Origin: Edaphobacter sp.
Lineage (GTDB): Bacteria; Acidobacteriota; Terriglobia; Terriglobales; Acidobacteriaceae
DNA: 64,000 nt
Direction of reading: 5' to 3'
Assembly: GCA_025462645.1 (NCBI GenBank)
Contig: JAOAPB010000033.1
Coordinates: 1-64,000, forward strand
Made by a program: the position numbers and the translations under genes. The notes beneath the pieces were generated by a model. That model did no database searches. It was not told where the DNA came from and saw only the letters and a list, made by a program, of their open reading frames with translations. Numbering within the stretch: the stretch's first letter is position 1; every line of letters begins with the position of its first letter. Positions 16,613-25,571 of this stretch are shown here, in pieces.

Positions 16613-17048
16613 TCGTTCTCTCCTTTCTGCTCGGGTTGAGGGTGCTCCTCTTCTCTGGTTTTTGTGTAAATTGTTGTAAATAAAAGCATTAGGATTGTAC
16701 TTTTTATGTTAGCGCTCTTTCTTGTTTTTCTGCTATTTCCAGTATAGAGGGTTGGTATAACTCGTCGGCAGGTTGCCACAGGGATATTTTCTTGGCGTAA
16801 GTGGTTTTATTTTGTTTTGCTTGGCAGAATTTGGACTAGTGTTCGATGGGCAACAAGAACATACAAGGCACTTGGGTCGCTGCGCTCCCCTCGTAAATAC
16901 GGGGGTTCTTCGCTGCGCTCAGAATGACAGCGAAAAAGACAATGGCAAAGGTAGATCCTCCGCTCTGCGACGAAGGATGACAACTAAAGGCAACAGCGGA
17001 AGCAGATCCCTGCGGGATGACCAATAGGAAAGGAAGCTGTAACGGCAA
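16613..17048. other. Gene-free spacer with AT-rich and repeat segments
   Basis: About 435 bp between holB and the amidase gene (both minus). The first half (16650-16760) is unusually AT-rich for this chromosome and could hold the holB promoter, but I cannot place clear -35/-10 boxes. The second half has several interspersed repeat units. I see no tRNA, small RNA or coding region. Confidence 0.6.
16871..17012. repeat. Cluster of interspersed repeat units
   Basis: Successive units read TTGGGTCGCTGCGCTC (16872-16887), GGGGGTTCTTCGCTGCGCTC followed by AGAATGAC (to 16928), GTAGATCCTCCG...AAGGATGAC (to 16983), and AGATCCCTGCGGGATGACC (17004-17022). All share the ATGAC tail. They appear to be decayed members of one family. 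Confidence 0.55.
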
Positions 17049-18701
17049 CTATTGGGGCTTCTCAACCAGATTCGGGAGTTTGCGGTTGTGCGTTGCCTGT
17101 TCGTAGGCATAGGCGTAGCCGAGCAGATCGCCGTCCTTCCAGCGGATGCCGGAGATCTCCAGGCCGAAGGGCAGGCCGTTGGCGTAGAAGCCGCCGGGTA
17201 CGGAGACGGCTGGAACTCCGATCCGGTTTATCCATCCGGTTTCGCTGTAGGGGCCAGCTTTGGATGCGCCGGGTAGCGTCTCGTCGTAGGTGGGGATCTG
17301 AAGCGCTGGGTAGACGAAGCCGTCCAGCTTCCATCGTTTGAGAGTTGCCTCGTACTCATCGAGCGCCTTGCGCTGTGGGGCGTAGAAGTTCGCCTCGCGC
17401 TCAGGATCGGTTTCCAGGATGCGCTGCGACGAGGCCGCGCCTGTGTCGATTCCGGGGCGAACACCGCCTATCATGAAGGCGGGAAATTGCTCGCCGGTTG
17501 CCGCTTCATACTCGGCTACAGAGTGGTACTGCGGGGGGCCGAAGTCGCGTAGGAAGTTGTCTACGCCCTCTTTGCGGTAGGGCCGGGTATTCATCTTGCG
17601 CGCTATGGCGAAGAAGCTCTCGGGCAGGATCTCCTTGTCGATGATTACGGTTGCTCCGGCTGCGCGCAGCTGGTCTATTGCCTGCATGAATGCGGCGCGT
17701 GTCTCGGGTACGACAGCCCCGGCTTGTGGCGGGGCGTCGGGACCGTTGCCGTATACGGTTGGAGAGCCTTCGAGGATGAACCATGGCACGGCGAAGCGCT
17801 TGCCTTTCAGCGCGTCCTTCTTCAGGTACTTTATGTATGGGATTGGCTCGGCTTTCTCTGCGGAGCCTTTGGTCCAGGCGTCCAGAGGATCCTCCGCCTG
17901 CATGACCTCCAGGGCGATCGCCGCGCTGGTGACGTCGCGGGCCAGAGGGCCGGTGTTGTCGCGCAGCCAGTCGAGTGGATGGATTCCGGCGATACTGGTC
18001 AGGCCTCGTGTCGGCAGGATGCCGACCAGACTGTTGTTGGCTGCGGGCTGGCGGATGGAGTTCGCTGTGTCGGTTCCCGTGCCGAGTACGGCGAAGTTCG
18101 CGGCGACGCCGGTTGCCGTTCCGCCGGAGGAGCCTCCGGGGGAGAAGCGGACGTCGTAGGCGTCGCCGGTGCGGCCTCCGGCTGTGCTGATGTTGGTGTC
18201 GCTGGCGGCGAAGTCGGGCATGTTGGTCTGGCCGAGCAGGATTGCTCCGGCTGCGCGGAGGCGAGCGACGACGAGGGCATCGTGTGGGGCTATGAGTTTT
18301 TTGCCGGGGATGAGGTACTCCTTCCATCCGGCGCTTGTCACCCAGTCCTTCACGCTGGTGTTGGCCTTGATGAGGATAGGTACCCCCCATAGCTCTCCGT
18401 GCTGGGCTTTGGCCGGGGAGGCGTCCTCTTCGGCGGCTCGGCGGAGGGCTCCCTGTGCGTCGACGTGCAGGAGAGCGCGATAGGTGCCGTCGTAGCGGGC
18501 GATTCGATCCAGATACCACTGCGTTACTTGTGTGACCGTGTAGCGATGCTCTGCGTAGAGGCGTTCCAGGGCGGGGACTGAGATCTCCTTGAGGTCGCGG
18601 TCTATGTGCTGGTTTTTAGAGGGTTGTGCGCTAGAAGCCGGTAGTGTTGCTGCGAATATTGCGATCAGACCAGTAAGCCACATCACACTGCTTCGCCGCA
18701 T
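17049..18701 (-). CDS. Secreted amidase (amidase-signature family)
   Basis: A 550-residue hydrolase of the amidase-signature family with a signal peptide (MWLTGLIAIFAATLPASSAQ). The Ser-cisSer-Lys triad is visible: Lys112 in PILIKANTSVKDW, the Gly/Ser run SPGGSSGGTA with cis-Ser191, and the nucleophile Ser215 in GTDTANSIRQPAA. The usual GTDTGGSIR has Ala-Asn in place of Gly-Gly just before the nucleophile. Known members hydrolyse amides and related bonds; the substrate is unknown. It has no obvious operon partner: a gene-free 220 bp with repeats precedes it and 435 bp follow. Confidence 0.92.
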   Translation of the reverse strand: MRRSSVMWLTGLIAIFAATLPASSAQPSKNQHIDRDLKEISVPALERLYAEHRYTVTQVTQWYLDRIARYDGTYRALLHVDAQGALRRAAEEDASPAKAQHGELWGVPILIKANTSVKDWVTSAGWKEYLIPGKKLIAPHDALVVARLRAAGAILLGQTNMPDFAASDTNISTAGGRTGDAYDVRFSPGGSSGGTATGVAANFAVLGTGTDTANSIRQPAANNSLVGILPTRGLTSIAGIHPLDWLRDNTGPLARDVTSAAIALEVMQAEDPLDAWTKGSAEKAEPIPYIKYLKKDALKGKRFAVPWFILEGSPTVYGNGPDAPPQAGAVVPETRAAFMQAIDQLRAAGATVIIDKEILPESFFAIARKMNTRPYRKEGVDNFLRDFGPPQYHSVAEYEAATGEQFPAFMIGGVRPGIDTGAASSQRILETDPEREANFYAPQRKALDEYEATLKRWKLDGFVYPALQIPTYDETLPGASKAGPYSETGWINRIGVPAVSVPGGFYANGLPFGLEISGIRWKDGDLLGYAYAYEQATHNRKLPNLVEKPQ

Positions 18702-18759
18702 CCAGAGGCTCCTTTACGTGATTGCAACAGCGTAACAGGATGCACTTTGGGGGACGAGG

Positions 18760-18807
18760 GGAACAAACAACAGCAGGAACAAACAACAGCCGGAACAAAC
18801 AACAGCA
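18760..18807 (+). repeat. Three tandem copies of a 16-bp unit
   Basis: GGAACAAACAACAGCA, GGAACAAACAACAGCC and GGAACAAACAACAGCA follow head to tail at 18760-18775, 18776-18791 and 18792-18807, upstream of the amidase gene. Only one base differs among the copies. Confidence 0.9.
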
Positions 18808-18820
18808 AAAGCGAAATGCG

Positions 18821-18847
18821 GGGGTTCTTCGCTACGCTCAGAATGAC
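18821..18847. repeat. Interspersed repeat (GGGGTTCTTCGCTACGCTC AGAATGAC type)
   Basis: Nearly identical to the unit near 16902-16928: GGGGTTCTTCGCTRCGCTC then AGAATGAC. It lies in the spacer between the amidase and the aldo/keto reductase. A tandem pair of a GTTGAAATGAGGCTA unit follows at about 18881-18911. Confidence 0.6.
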
Positions 18848-18925
18848 GAGCGTGTCGGTTGGTTGACGAATGCGTTGGCCGGTTGAAATGAGGCTAGTTG
18901 AAATGAGGCTATTGGAGGCGAAGGA

Positions 18926-19798
18926 TCAGGCGGCGGCGATCCTTTGGGTCAGATCGTCCTGCTCTCTCCGGGATTCGGCGCCTATGGTGAAGGCGTCCAG
19001 GACTCCACTGTTGAGAGCGTAGCGGATGGCCTCGGAGGGACGGCTGCGCATGTCGCCCTGGCCGAGGATCTTCATTCCGACGATGCCTTTGCCGGAGGCG
19101 CGCATCTGCTTGATGACGCCGATGACGGTGTCGGGGTCGGCGTCCATGTGGGAGCTGATGGGGTTGAGGCGGACGAGGTCGACCTCGACCCACGGTGAGG
19201 CGGCGGCGGCGCGGAGGGCCTCGATACTGTGGCAGGAGCAGCCGTGGGCGCGGATGATGCCCTTGTGCTTGGCCTCGGAGAGGACGTCCATGCAGCCGCG
19301 ATAGCGGGTGGTCCAGTCGCCCTCGGTGACGCAGTGGATGAGGACGATGTCGATATAGTCGATGCCCAGCTCTTTGCGGAAGCGGTCGAGGTCGGTGCGT
19401 AGGCCAGCGGGATTGCGATTGTCGGACTTGGTGAGGACGGTGACCTTGTCGCGGGGAATCTGCTTGAGGGCAGTGGCGACGTAGGGATGGCTGCCGTAGG
19501 AGTCGGCGGTGTCGAAGAAGCGGAGGCCGTTCTCGTTGTATCCGTCGAGCAGGAGCTTTGAGAAGGGGTTCATGCCGAGCCTGGTCTGGTTGGAGTGGCC
19601 ACCAGACCCGATGGTTCCCGTGCCCATGGCGAGACGGCTGGTTCGGATACCGGTGCGGCCAAGGGTGACTTCGTCGTGGGCGTTGAATTTGCGCGATGGG
19701 GTTTCGAAGGCGAGGGTGGAGGCTAGCGTTGACTTGCTGGTGAGCCAGGCGGCACCAAGGCCGGTGGCTGTTCCGCGAAGGAAGTCTCTCCTGAGCAT
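18926..19798 (-). CDS. Aldo/keto reductase with twin-arginine leader
   Basis: A 290-residue aldo/keto reductase. The N-terminus (MLRRDFLRGTATGLGAAWL) has the twin-arginine motif, so export by Tat is likely. The catalytic tetrad is seen as Asp and Tyr in FFDTADSYG, Lys in VLTKSD and His in IHCV, and the barrel continues to EEQDDLTQRI-like helices at the end. Such secreted members are common in acidobacteria; the substrate is unknown. The gene stands alone on the minus strand, divergent from the small lipoprotein. Confidence 0.9.
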   Translation of the reverse strand: MLRRDFLRGTATGLGAAWLTSKSTLASTLAFETPSRKFNAHDEVTLGRTGIRTSRLAMGTGTIGSGGHSNQTRLGMNPFSKLLLDGYNENGLRFFDTADSYGSHPYVATALKQIPRDKVTVLTKSDNRNPAGLRTDLDRFRKELGIDYIDIVLIHCVTEGDWTTRYRGCMDVLSEAKHKGIIRAHGCSCHSIEALRAAAASPWVEVDLVRLNPISSHMDADPDTVIGVIKQMRASGKGIVGMKILGQGDMRSRPSEAIRYALNSGVLDAFTIGAESRREQDDLTQRIAAA

Positions 19799-19990
19799 GG
19801 GCGCACCTCTTGCCTCAGAGGATACGCCTGTCGGGAGGGAAAATCACATCAGGTGCGGACCTTTCGAAGGGTCAGTTTGATTTGTGAATCGGCTCGGATT
19901 GAGCTGAGCGGCTTGACTGCTTCTGTGGTTGCGCATACTGTGCGCGTTATGACCTCGCCCAATTACCGGTTTGGTGAAGGGCCCTCGCGA

Positions 19991-20437
19991 ATGTTGCTGA
20001 AGCTCGTGGCTAGTATGTCGCTGATGTGTCTTGTCGGCTGCAATGAATCGCAGGAGCGGACGCGCCAGTACATCGAGACGAGCGAACGACAGTGGGCGGA
20101 GTCAGTTACTGCCAACGATAGCTCGGTTCTGGAGCGGATTCTGGCTGATGACTTTGTGTGGATTTTGAATGGAACAAGGATGAACAAGGCGCAGGCGATT
20201 GCGGATGCTCGTGATGGCCCGGGGAGTTTTGTGTCGAATCATCTGGACGAGGTGACGGTTCGTTTCTATGGGGATACCGCAGTGGCCCAGGGAAGCGAAT
20301 CGTGGGTGAAGAGGAGGGGTTCGGACGAGAAGCATGGCCGCTTCATCTGGACGGATGTATGGGTCAAGCGACGGGGTAACTGGCAGATTGTGGCGGCGGA
20401 AGATGTTGTGCCGCCCCCGACAAATCAACAGGAGTGA
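19991..20437 (+). CDS. Small lipoprotein with SnoaL/DUF4440-like fold
   Basis: From the ATG at 19991 the protein has 148 residues. It begins with a lipoprotein signal (MLLKLVASMSLMCLVGC, lipobox LVGC), followed by an NTF2-like pattern: SERQWAESVTANDSSVLERI and ADDFVWIL, with a TAVAQGSESWV strand and a final WTDVWVKRRGNWQIVAAED. DUF4440/SnoaL-like proteins of this shape are small steroid-isomerase-fold proteins of mixed function. In-frame starts exist upstream (19853, 19949), but the lipobox fits the 19991 start, with GAAGG about 10 bases upstream. It is convergent with the P450 gene. Confidence 0.82.
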   Translation: MLLKLVASMSLMCLVGCNESQERTRQYIETSERQWAESVTANDSSVLERILADDFVWILNGTRMNKAQAIADARDGPGSFVSNHLDEVTVRFYGDTAVAQGSESWVKRRGSDEKHGRFIWTDVWVKRRGNWQIVAAEDVVPPPTNQQE

Positions 20438-20444
20438 ACCACAG

Positions 20445-21830
20445 TCAAATGCACGGGGCGAGCTGCATCATGAGCGGGTCGCGGGGGCGGAGGGTGATCT
20501 TGGGCTGCGGGACGGGTGGGGCGGCGCCGAGATAGGTCATGCGCCAGCGTTGGGCGATGGTGGCGATGGCGAAGACGCCCTCCATCCAGGCGAAGCTCTC
20601 GCCGATGCACTGGCGACCGCCTCCGCCGAAGGGAAAGTAGGTGAATTTAGGACGGGCGGCTTTGTTCTCCGGGGTGAAGCGGTCGGGGTCGAAGCGCAGG
20701 GGGTCAGGGAAGTACTGGGGGGTGCGGCTCATCATGTACTGGCTGAAGAAGAAGTGGGCTCCGGCGGGGATGCGGTAGGGACCGAGGGTGACGGGCTGGG
20801 TGGACATGCGGCCCATAGCCCAGGCGGGTGGGTAGAGGCGCATGGATTCGGCGAAGACCTGCTCGGTGTAGCGGAGGGTGGGGTAGTCGGCGAGGGTGGG
20901 GAGACGCTGGGCGGGACCGGTGCCGAGGACGGCATCGAGTTCGGCGTGGAGCTTGGATTCCACTTCCGGGTTCTGGCTAAGGAGATACCAGGTCCAGGTG
21001 AGGGCGTTGGCCACGGTCTCGTAGCCGGCGAGGAAGATGGTGAGGACTTCGTCGCGAATCTGTTCGTCGGACATGCCGGCGTTCTGTGTGTCTTCTTCGT
21101 CGCGCGAGGAGATGAGCATGGAGAGCAGATCGCCCTTGTCGATAGCTGCGGCCCGGTGCTCGGCTATGAGGCGATTGACGACGGCGTCAAGGCGGGCTTT
21201 CGATCTGCGGAACTTGATGAGGCCGGGGATGGGGAGGTGGAGGAAGGATTCGAGCCTGGGGAAGGCAACGATGAAGTTGTAGAGGTCCATGATGGTGTTG
21301 ACCTCATCGTTGATGCGGCGGATGTCGCCGGTAACCTCGGTGTTGAACAGGGTGCGGGCGACGATTTCGAGAGACAGCGCCATGCTGGCGGCGGAGATGT
21401 CCAGCTGCTGGCCGGGCTGCCAGGTGTCTCGTTGGGTGGCGGCGCAGGTGACGATCTCGTCGGCGTAGGCGTTGATGCGCTGGCGGTGGAAGGCCGGGGC
21501 GGCGATGCGGCGCTGACGCATGTGGATGGGATCGTCTGAGGTGATGAGGCCTTCGCCGAGGAGGACCTTCATGCGGCGGACGGTGCGCTCCTTGACGAAG
21601 GAGGAGGCCTGGTTGATGAGGATCTCGCGGATGTACTCGGGATCGTTGATGAAGACGATGGGCGTGCCGAAGAGGCGATAGTGGGCGATGTTGCCGTAGG
21701 TCTTCAGCAGATGATCGAAGAGCAGGATGGGCGAGCCCAGTTTGACCCAAGGCTTGTGGGCGTAGAAGGGGAGGGAGCGCTTCAGACCGGGGGGGAGGTT
21801 CCAGGGGCCGGTGTCTGGTGGGGTCGTCAT
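20445..21830 (-). CDS. Cytochrome P450
   Basis: A 461-residue heme monooxygenase. Diagnostic features are the I-helix AGYET at 268-272, the K-helix ExxR (ESMR, E328-R331) and the heme loop FGGGGRQCIGE with the Cys408 ligand. The N-terminus has no membrane anchor, as in most bacterial P450s. The substrate is unknown, and no redox partner (ferredoxin or reductase) is nearby. It starts only 2 bp after the tmk stop, so it is translated from the same message. Confidence 0.96.
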   Translation of the reverse strand: MTTPPDTGPWNLPPGLKRSLPFYAHKPWVKLGSPILLFDHLLKTYGNIAHYRLFGTPIVFINDPEYIREILINQASSFVKERTVRRMKVLLGEGLITSDDPIHMRQRRIAAPAFHRQRINAYADEIVTCAATQRDTWQPGQQLDISAASMALSLEIVARTLFNTEVTGDIRRINDEVNTIMDLYNFIVAFPRLESFLHLPIPGLIKFRRSKARLDAVVNRLIAEHRAAAIDKGDLLSMLISSRDEEDTQNAGMSDEQIRDEVLTIFLAGYETVANALTWTWYLLSQNPEVESKLHAELDAVLGTGPAQRLPTLADYPTLRYTEQVFAESMRLYPPAWAMGRMSTQPVTLGPYRIPAGAHFFFSQYMMSRTPQYFPDPLRFDPDRFTPENKAARPKFTYFPFGGGGRQCIGESFAWMEGVFAIATIAQRWRMTYLGAAPPVPQPKITLRPRDPLMMQLAPCI

Positions 21831-21832
21831 GG

Positions 21833-22507
21833 TCAGGCTACGGGGGCGGGAAGGCGTGTGGCGACCAGCTCCCGGATGCGGGTCTGAATCTGGTCGATGG
21901 AGGCGTCATCGCGGATGGGGATGACACGGTGGGGCTCGCGGGCGGCGATCTCTTCGTACTTCTGGTAGATGCGGCGGTAGAAGTCGTCGGACTCGCGTTC
22001 GAAGCGGTTCTCGTCGGTGCCTTGCTGCTGGGTGTGGCGGCGGTTGCGGCGGCGGGCTCGGCGGAGGGAGGCTTCGAGGGAGGGTAGGAGAAGGATGGTC
22101 AGGTCGGGCTGGAGGTTGTCGCAGGCGGCGCGATGCATGCTGAGGATGCGTTCGCTGCCGAGCTGGCGGCCTCCTCCCTGGTAGGCCTCGGAGGAGTCGG
22201 TGTAGCGGTCGCAGAGGAGAATGCTGCCGGAGTTTATTGCGGGGAGGATGACCTCTGCGATGGCCTGGGCGCGGTCGGCGAACATCAGGGACATCTCGGC
22301 GGCGGGGGCGATGGGGCCGAGGGTGGCCTCGGACTTCGAGTCGAGCAGGATGCTTCGGATGCGGTCGCCGAGAGCGGTGCCTCCGGGCTGGCGGAGGGTG
22401 ACGACCTTGTGGCCCTCCGCCTCAAGGTGCGTGGCGAGGCGGCGGAGCTGGGTGGTTTTGCCTGAGCCGTCAAGACCTTCGAAGGTGATGAAATAACCGC
22501 GGGACAT
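21833..22507 (-). CDS. tmk: Thymidylate kinase
   Basis: Phosphorylates dTMP to dTDP, 224 residues. The P-loop is FEGLDGSGKTTQ, the dTMP-binding segment is CDRYTDSSEAYQGGG, and a flexible LID with many Arg (ASLRRARRRNRR) is present. The usual R-E-P-G-G-T motif has Gln for Glu (LRQPGGT), an odd but not disqualifying change. It is 25 bp downstream of a small lipoprotein gene and 2 bp upstream of the P450 gene. Confidence 0.96.
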   Translation of the reverse strand: MSRGYFITFEGLDGSGKTTQLRRLATHLEAEGHKVVTLRQPGGTALGDRIRSILLDSKSEATLGPIAPAAEMSLMFADRAQAIAEVILPAINSGSILLCDRYTDSSEAYQGGGRQLGSERILSMHRAACDNLQPDLTILLLPSLEASLRRARRRNRRHTQQQGTDENRFERESDDFYRRIYQKYEEIAAREPHRVIPIRDDASIDQIQTRIRELVATRLPAPVA

Positions 22508-22532
22508 GGGTGGAGTTTATCGCAGAGAGCGC

Positions 22533-22886
22533 TCAGGGTTTGGAGGTGAAGGCCGGCTGCCAGTGAGTGCCGTCGGCAGCGATGGTAATGGTGATGGGAC
22601 CCTCGGTACCCTCTTTCAGAAAAGGGCCTTGGGATTTTTGATCGTGGTGGTCGCTGTCGGTGTAGACGAGTGTCATATTGCCGGAGCCGAGGACCTTGAA
22701 GCGATAGTGGAAGTCGGCTCCGGGGGCGAGGGATTGGGTGCCGAAGCTGGCGCTTGGGTAGTCGACTTCAAGGAGAAGAATGGGCTGCGAGGTGCGATTG
22801 CTGACAGTTGCTTCAACGTAAGGAGAGTGACAGCCAGTTGCGAAGACGAGGAGTGCCGATAGCGTGAAGATGCGGAGAGAGCGCAT
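22533..22886 (-). CDS. Putative small lipoprotein
   Basis: A 117-residue protein with a lipoprotein signal (MRSLRIFTLSALLVFATGC, lipobox FATGC) and a beta-rich remainder (PILLLEVDYPSASFG, LVYTDSDHHD, ITITIAADG). I recognise no family. It is upstream of tmk on the same strand, with only 25 bp between, so it is probably co-transcribed. LspA in this window would process it. Confidence 0.78.
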   Translation of the reverse strand: MRSLRIFTLSALLVFATGCHSPYVEATVSNRTSQPILLLEVDYPSASFGTQSLAPGADFHYRFKVLGSGNMTLVYTDSDHHDQKSQGPFLKEGTEGPITITIAADGTHWQPAFTSKP

Positions 22887-22927
22887 AGGGTCTTAGGGTA
22901 TCAGGGCAATCGGAGCAGTGAGCGGAG

Positions 22928-23725
22928 CTAGACGTAGAGGGAGGGCGAGCGCTCGAGGATTCGGGCAGTAAGTACGACACCGCTGCGGTTGTCGTGGAGG
23001 GTGATGGGGAAGGCGAGGACGCTCCAGGTGACATTCTTCTCATTTTCCCTGGAAACATTGAGGAGTCCTCGGCGGGTACGGTCGATGTAGGTCTCACGAG
23101 TGTTGGAGACGGTATCGAGAACATCGTGCCAGTCGCGCATGAGGGTGGGCATCTCGTCGAAGACGCAACGGCCGGGAAACCAGTCGCGGGGCTGGCCGAG
23201 GTAGTTGGCGACGGCGTCGTTGCAGTGGAGCCAGATACCGCGATTGTCGAAGATCTGCACGAGGACGTCGGAGCCGATGGCCATCGAGATGCGGGAGTAG
23301 AAGAAGTCGCGGGCGTCGACGACGACGGGAGAGCCGCGACGCTTGGCTTTGAGCGAGCTGAGAGCGGCGAGGAGATCTTCTACCGAGCTGTAGCCTTTGA
23401 GGAGGTGCATGTCTTCGGAACCCCCGAAGTAGCGATCGAGCGTGGCTGAGAGGATGATGATGGGAACATGGGGACGGCGGCGGCGAAGAAGATTGGCGAC
23501 CTCGGTCCCGAACTGTCCGGAGCCAAGGTGGTAGTCGAGGACGGCGATGTCGATGTTGTTGAAGAGCTCTATGGCCTCCTCGATGGTGGAAGCCGGGATG
23601 CACTGGTAGCCGTGCTGTCGAAGGATAGCGGTGCGAAGATGCAGATTCGTCGGTTCATCATCGAGCAAAAGAACGCGAACATTGGGGGAGTCTAGGGACA
23701 CACCTAGATCGGGGGGCTCAGCCAT
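22928..23725 (-). CDS. Response-regulator receiver plus PAS-domain protein
   Basis: From ATG 23725 the protein has 265 residues. It begins with a receiver domain (VRVLLLDDEPTN, phospho-acceptor Asp in DIAVLDYHLG, later ILSATLDRY). A PAS domain follows at about 140-260 (DVLVQIFDNRGIWLHCNDAVANYLG, then LNVSRENEKNVTWSV). No output DNA-binding or enzymatic domain is seen, so it may work through protein contacts. A GTG 45 codons upstream would overlap lpxD by 70 bp, so the ATG is preferred. Confidence 0.82.
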   Translation of the reverse strand: MAEPPDLGVSLDSPNVRVLLLDDEPTNLHLRTAILRQHGYQCIPASTIEEAIELFNNIDIAVLDYHLGSGQFGTEVANLLRRRRPHVPIIILSATLDRYFGGSEDMHLLKGYSSVEDLLAALSSLKAKRRGSPVVVDARDFFYSRISMAIGSDVLVQIFDNRGIWLHCNDAVANYLGQPRDWFPGRCVFDEMPTLMRDWHDVLDTVSNTRETYIDRTRRGLLNVSRENEKNVTWSVLAFPITLHDNRSGVVLTARILERSPSLYV

Positions 23726-23790
23726 CGTGTTGTTTGGATGCGGGAAGATGGACTTGAGTTCACCCTGGAGACTGCGGTCTCCAAATCCCG

Positions 23791-24783
23791 CTATTTCGAG
23801 GACTTCAAGCTGCGGAGGAGTTCCGGGAGACGGTTGACGAGGGCAACCGAACGGAGCCACTGCCGATTGTCAATTGCCGGATAGCCGCTGACGACCTTGC
23901 CGGGTTCGACGTCGCCGGGAATACCGCTCTGCGCGGTGGCGATGGCTCCGTCGCCGACCTTGCAGTGACCAGCGACGCCGACCTGCCCGGCGAGGATGAC
24001 GGCCTTTCCGATGGTGGTCGAGCCGGCCAACCCTACCTGAGCACAGAGGAGGGTGTTCTGGCCAACGTCGGAGCCGTGACCTACCTGGACGAGATTGTCG
24101 ACTTTGGCTCCGGCCCTGATGCGGGTTTCACCGATGGAGGCGCGGTCGATACAGGCGTTGGCCTGGATCTCGACGGCATCTTCGAGGACCGCCGGGCCTG
24201 ACTGGACGATCTTGTACCAGGAGCCGTCGGACTGGCGGGCGAAGCCGAAGCCGTCGGCTCCGATGATGGCTCCGTTCTGGAGGGTGACATTGTCGCCGAG
24301 CTGGCAGTGCTCACGGACTACGGCATGAGCGTGGGCGAAGAGGTTTTTACCGGCGCGTGCGTTGGGGTAGAGGACGACGTGAGGCAGGAGGACGGCGTTG
24401 TCGCCCAGGGTGACGTGGTCGGAGACGACGACATAGGCTCCGATGTGAGCGTTGGCTCCGATTTTGGCAGTGGGCGCTATGACGGCGGTTGGGTGGATGC
24501 CGGGGGCATAGGCGGGGGGCTGATAGAAGAGTTCGATGGCACGGGCGAAGGCGAGGTAGGGGTTTTCGATCCTGAGGGTGGCGGCGGATATCTCGCTGAA
24601 GGCGGGTTCGACGAGGACGGCTGTGGCTTTGGTCGTGCGGGCCTGAGCGGCGTACTTGGGATTGGCTACGAAGGTGAGGTCGCCGGAGGCGGCTGTATCG
24701 ATGGCGGCAACTCCGGTGATCTGGGCGGCGGGGTCGCCCTGGAGGGTGGCTCCCAGATGCTTGGCTAAGTCGGCGAGCTTCAT
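23791..24783 (-). CDS. lpxD: UDP-3-O-(3-hydroxyacyl)glucosamine N-acyltransferase
   Basis: Third enzyme of lipid A synthesis, 330 residues. The N-terminal domain (SGDLTFVANPKYAAQA) is followed by a left-handed beta-helix of hexapeptide repeats (IGANAHIGAYVVVSDHVTLG, and many more). The catalytic His is in VQVGHGSDVG at about residue 236. This indicates an LPS-type outer membrane. A lone lpxD apart from lpxA/lpxB is common in acidobacteria. The receiver-PAS gene follows on the same strand. Confidence 0.96.
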   Translation of the reverse strand: MKLADLAKHLGATLQGDPAAQITGVAAIDTAASGDLTFVANPKYAAQARTTKATAVLVEPAFSEISAATLRIENPYLAFARAIELFYQPPAYAPGIHPTAVIAPTAKIGANAHIGAYVVVSDHVTLGDNAVLLPHVVLYPNARAGKNLFAHAHAVVREHCQLGDNVTLQNGAIIGADGFGFARQSDGSWYKIVQSGPAVLEDAVEIQANACIDRASIGETRIRAGAKVDNLVQVGHGSDVGQNTLLCAQVGLAGSTTIGKAVILAGQVGVAGHCKVGDGAIATAQSGIPGDVEPGKVVSGYPAIDNRQWLRSVALVNRLPELLRSLKSSK

Positions 24784-24827
24784 GGGGTGGATTTTAGTTG
24801 ATTGCGCTGAACTTTGGTGGGTGAGGG

Positions 24828-25379
24828 CTAGTTGGGGCGGGTATTCGGAGGGATCATCGTATCGAAGAGGTCCTCCTGCATGGTTGGAACGGAGGCGGCT
24901 GGAAGGGGCTTGCGACGGGATGGAGAGGTGATGACGGCGATGAGCTGGAGATCGGTGATAGAGGTCCGCGGAACGTAGATGCGCTGGGTGTTGGAACGGG
25001 TGTCGGGAGGGATGAGGAACAGGCCGGCATCGTTGAGAAGATCGTCCAGGAGGGTGGCATCCGTGGGGGCGAGTCCTTCGAGCTGATCTGATGTTGAGGA
25101 TGAGCTGCGGAAGGTGAGACGGAGCCAGAGCCCTTCAGTACGGGGGCGGGCAAGGAAGGTGCGGCGGGTGAGCCGCTCAGGGTTAGAGGTATCGCTGAGA
25201 TTGAAGTCGCGGACATAGCATATGTACTTGATGTCGCTGACCGCGATGGAGATAACGCGACCGCTGAGATCGAGGAGATCGACGGATTTATTGCGGACGA
25301 AGGTGGAGAGAGGGAGGTAGCCGGGGAGCGTTTCTCCTGTGAAGCGGCGTAGGAGCACCTTTTTGTGGGACGAGGACAT
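24828..25379 (-). CDS. Conserved hypothetical protein (possibly DUF6982-like)
   Basis: A 183-residue soluble protein with no signal peptide. Visible features are LLDLSGRVISIAVSDIKYIC, a LTRRTFLARPRTEGLWLRLTF core, and DTRSNTQRIYVPRTSITDL near the C-terminus. I recall similar sequences as conserved acidobacterial proteins of unknown function, and DUF6982 is my best guess without a search. It lies upstream of lpxD on the same strand and is divergent from the nucleotidyltransferase gene. Confidence 0.7.
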   Translation of the reverse strand: MSSSHKKVLLRRFTGETLPGYLPLSTFVRNKSVDLLDLSGRVISIAVSDIKYICYVRDFNLSDTSNPERLTRRTFLARPRTEGLWLRLTFRSSSSTSDQLEGLAPTDATLLDDLLNDAGLFLIPPDTRSNTQRIYVPRTSITDLQLIAVITSPSRRKPLPAASVPTMQEDLFDTMIPPNTRPN

Positions 25380-25571
25380 GGTCTGGCGGATTGTCGCATG
25401 GGGCGGGGTGAAGAAGCGAAAAAGGTGAGTGAAGAGTAGTCAATTTGCCACTGCTGTGTTACATTCACATTTTGTGTCTGGCTTAACAGATCTTTCTAAA
25501 CGGTTGATTCGTCTTAGTTTATGAGAAGTGCGCGTCCCGTTTAAGACCGGCTTGGAGCGTATACAGCAGAT

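Noticed and set aside
16650..16760. tRNA or small RNA in the AT-rich spacer
   Set aside because: No cloverleaf, no TTC loop and no stable stem; composition alone is not support.
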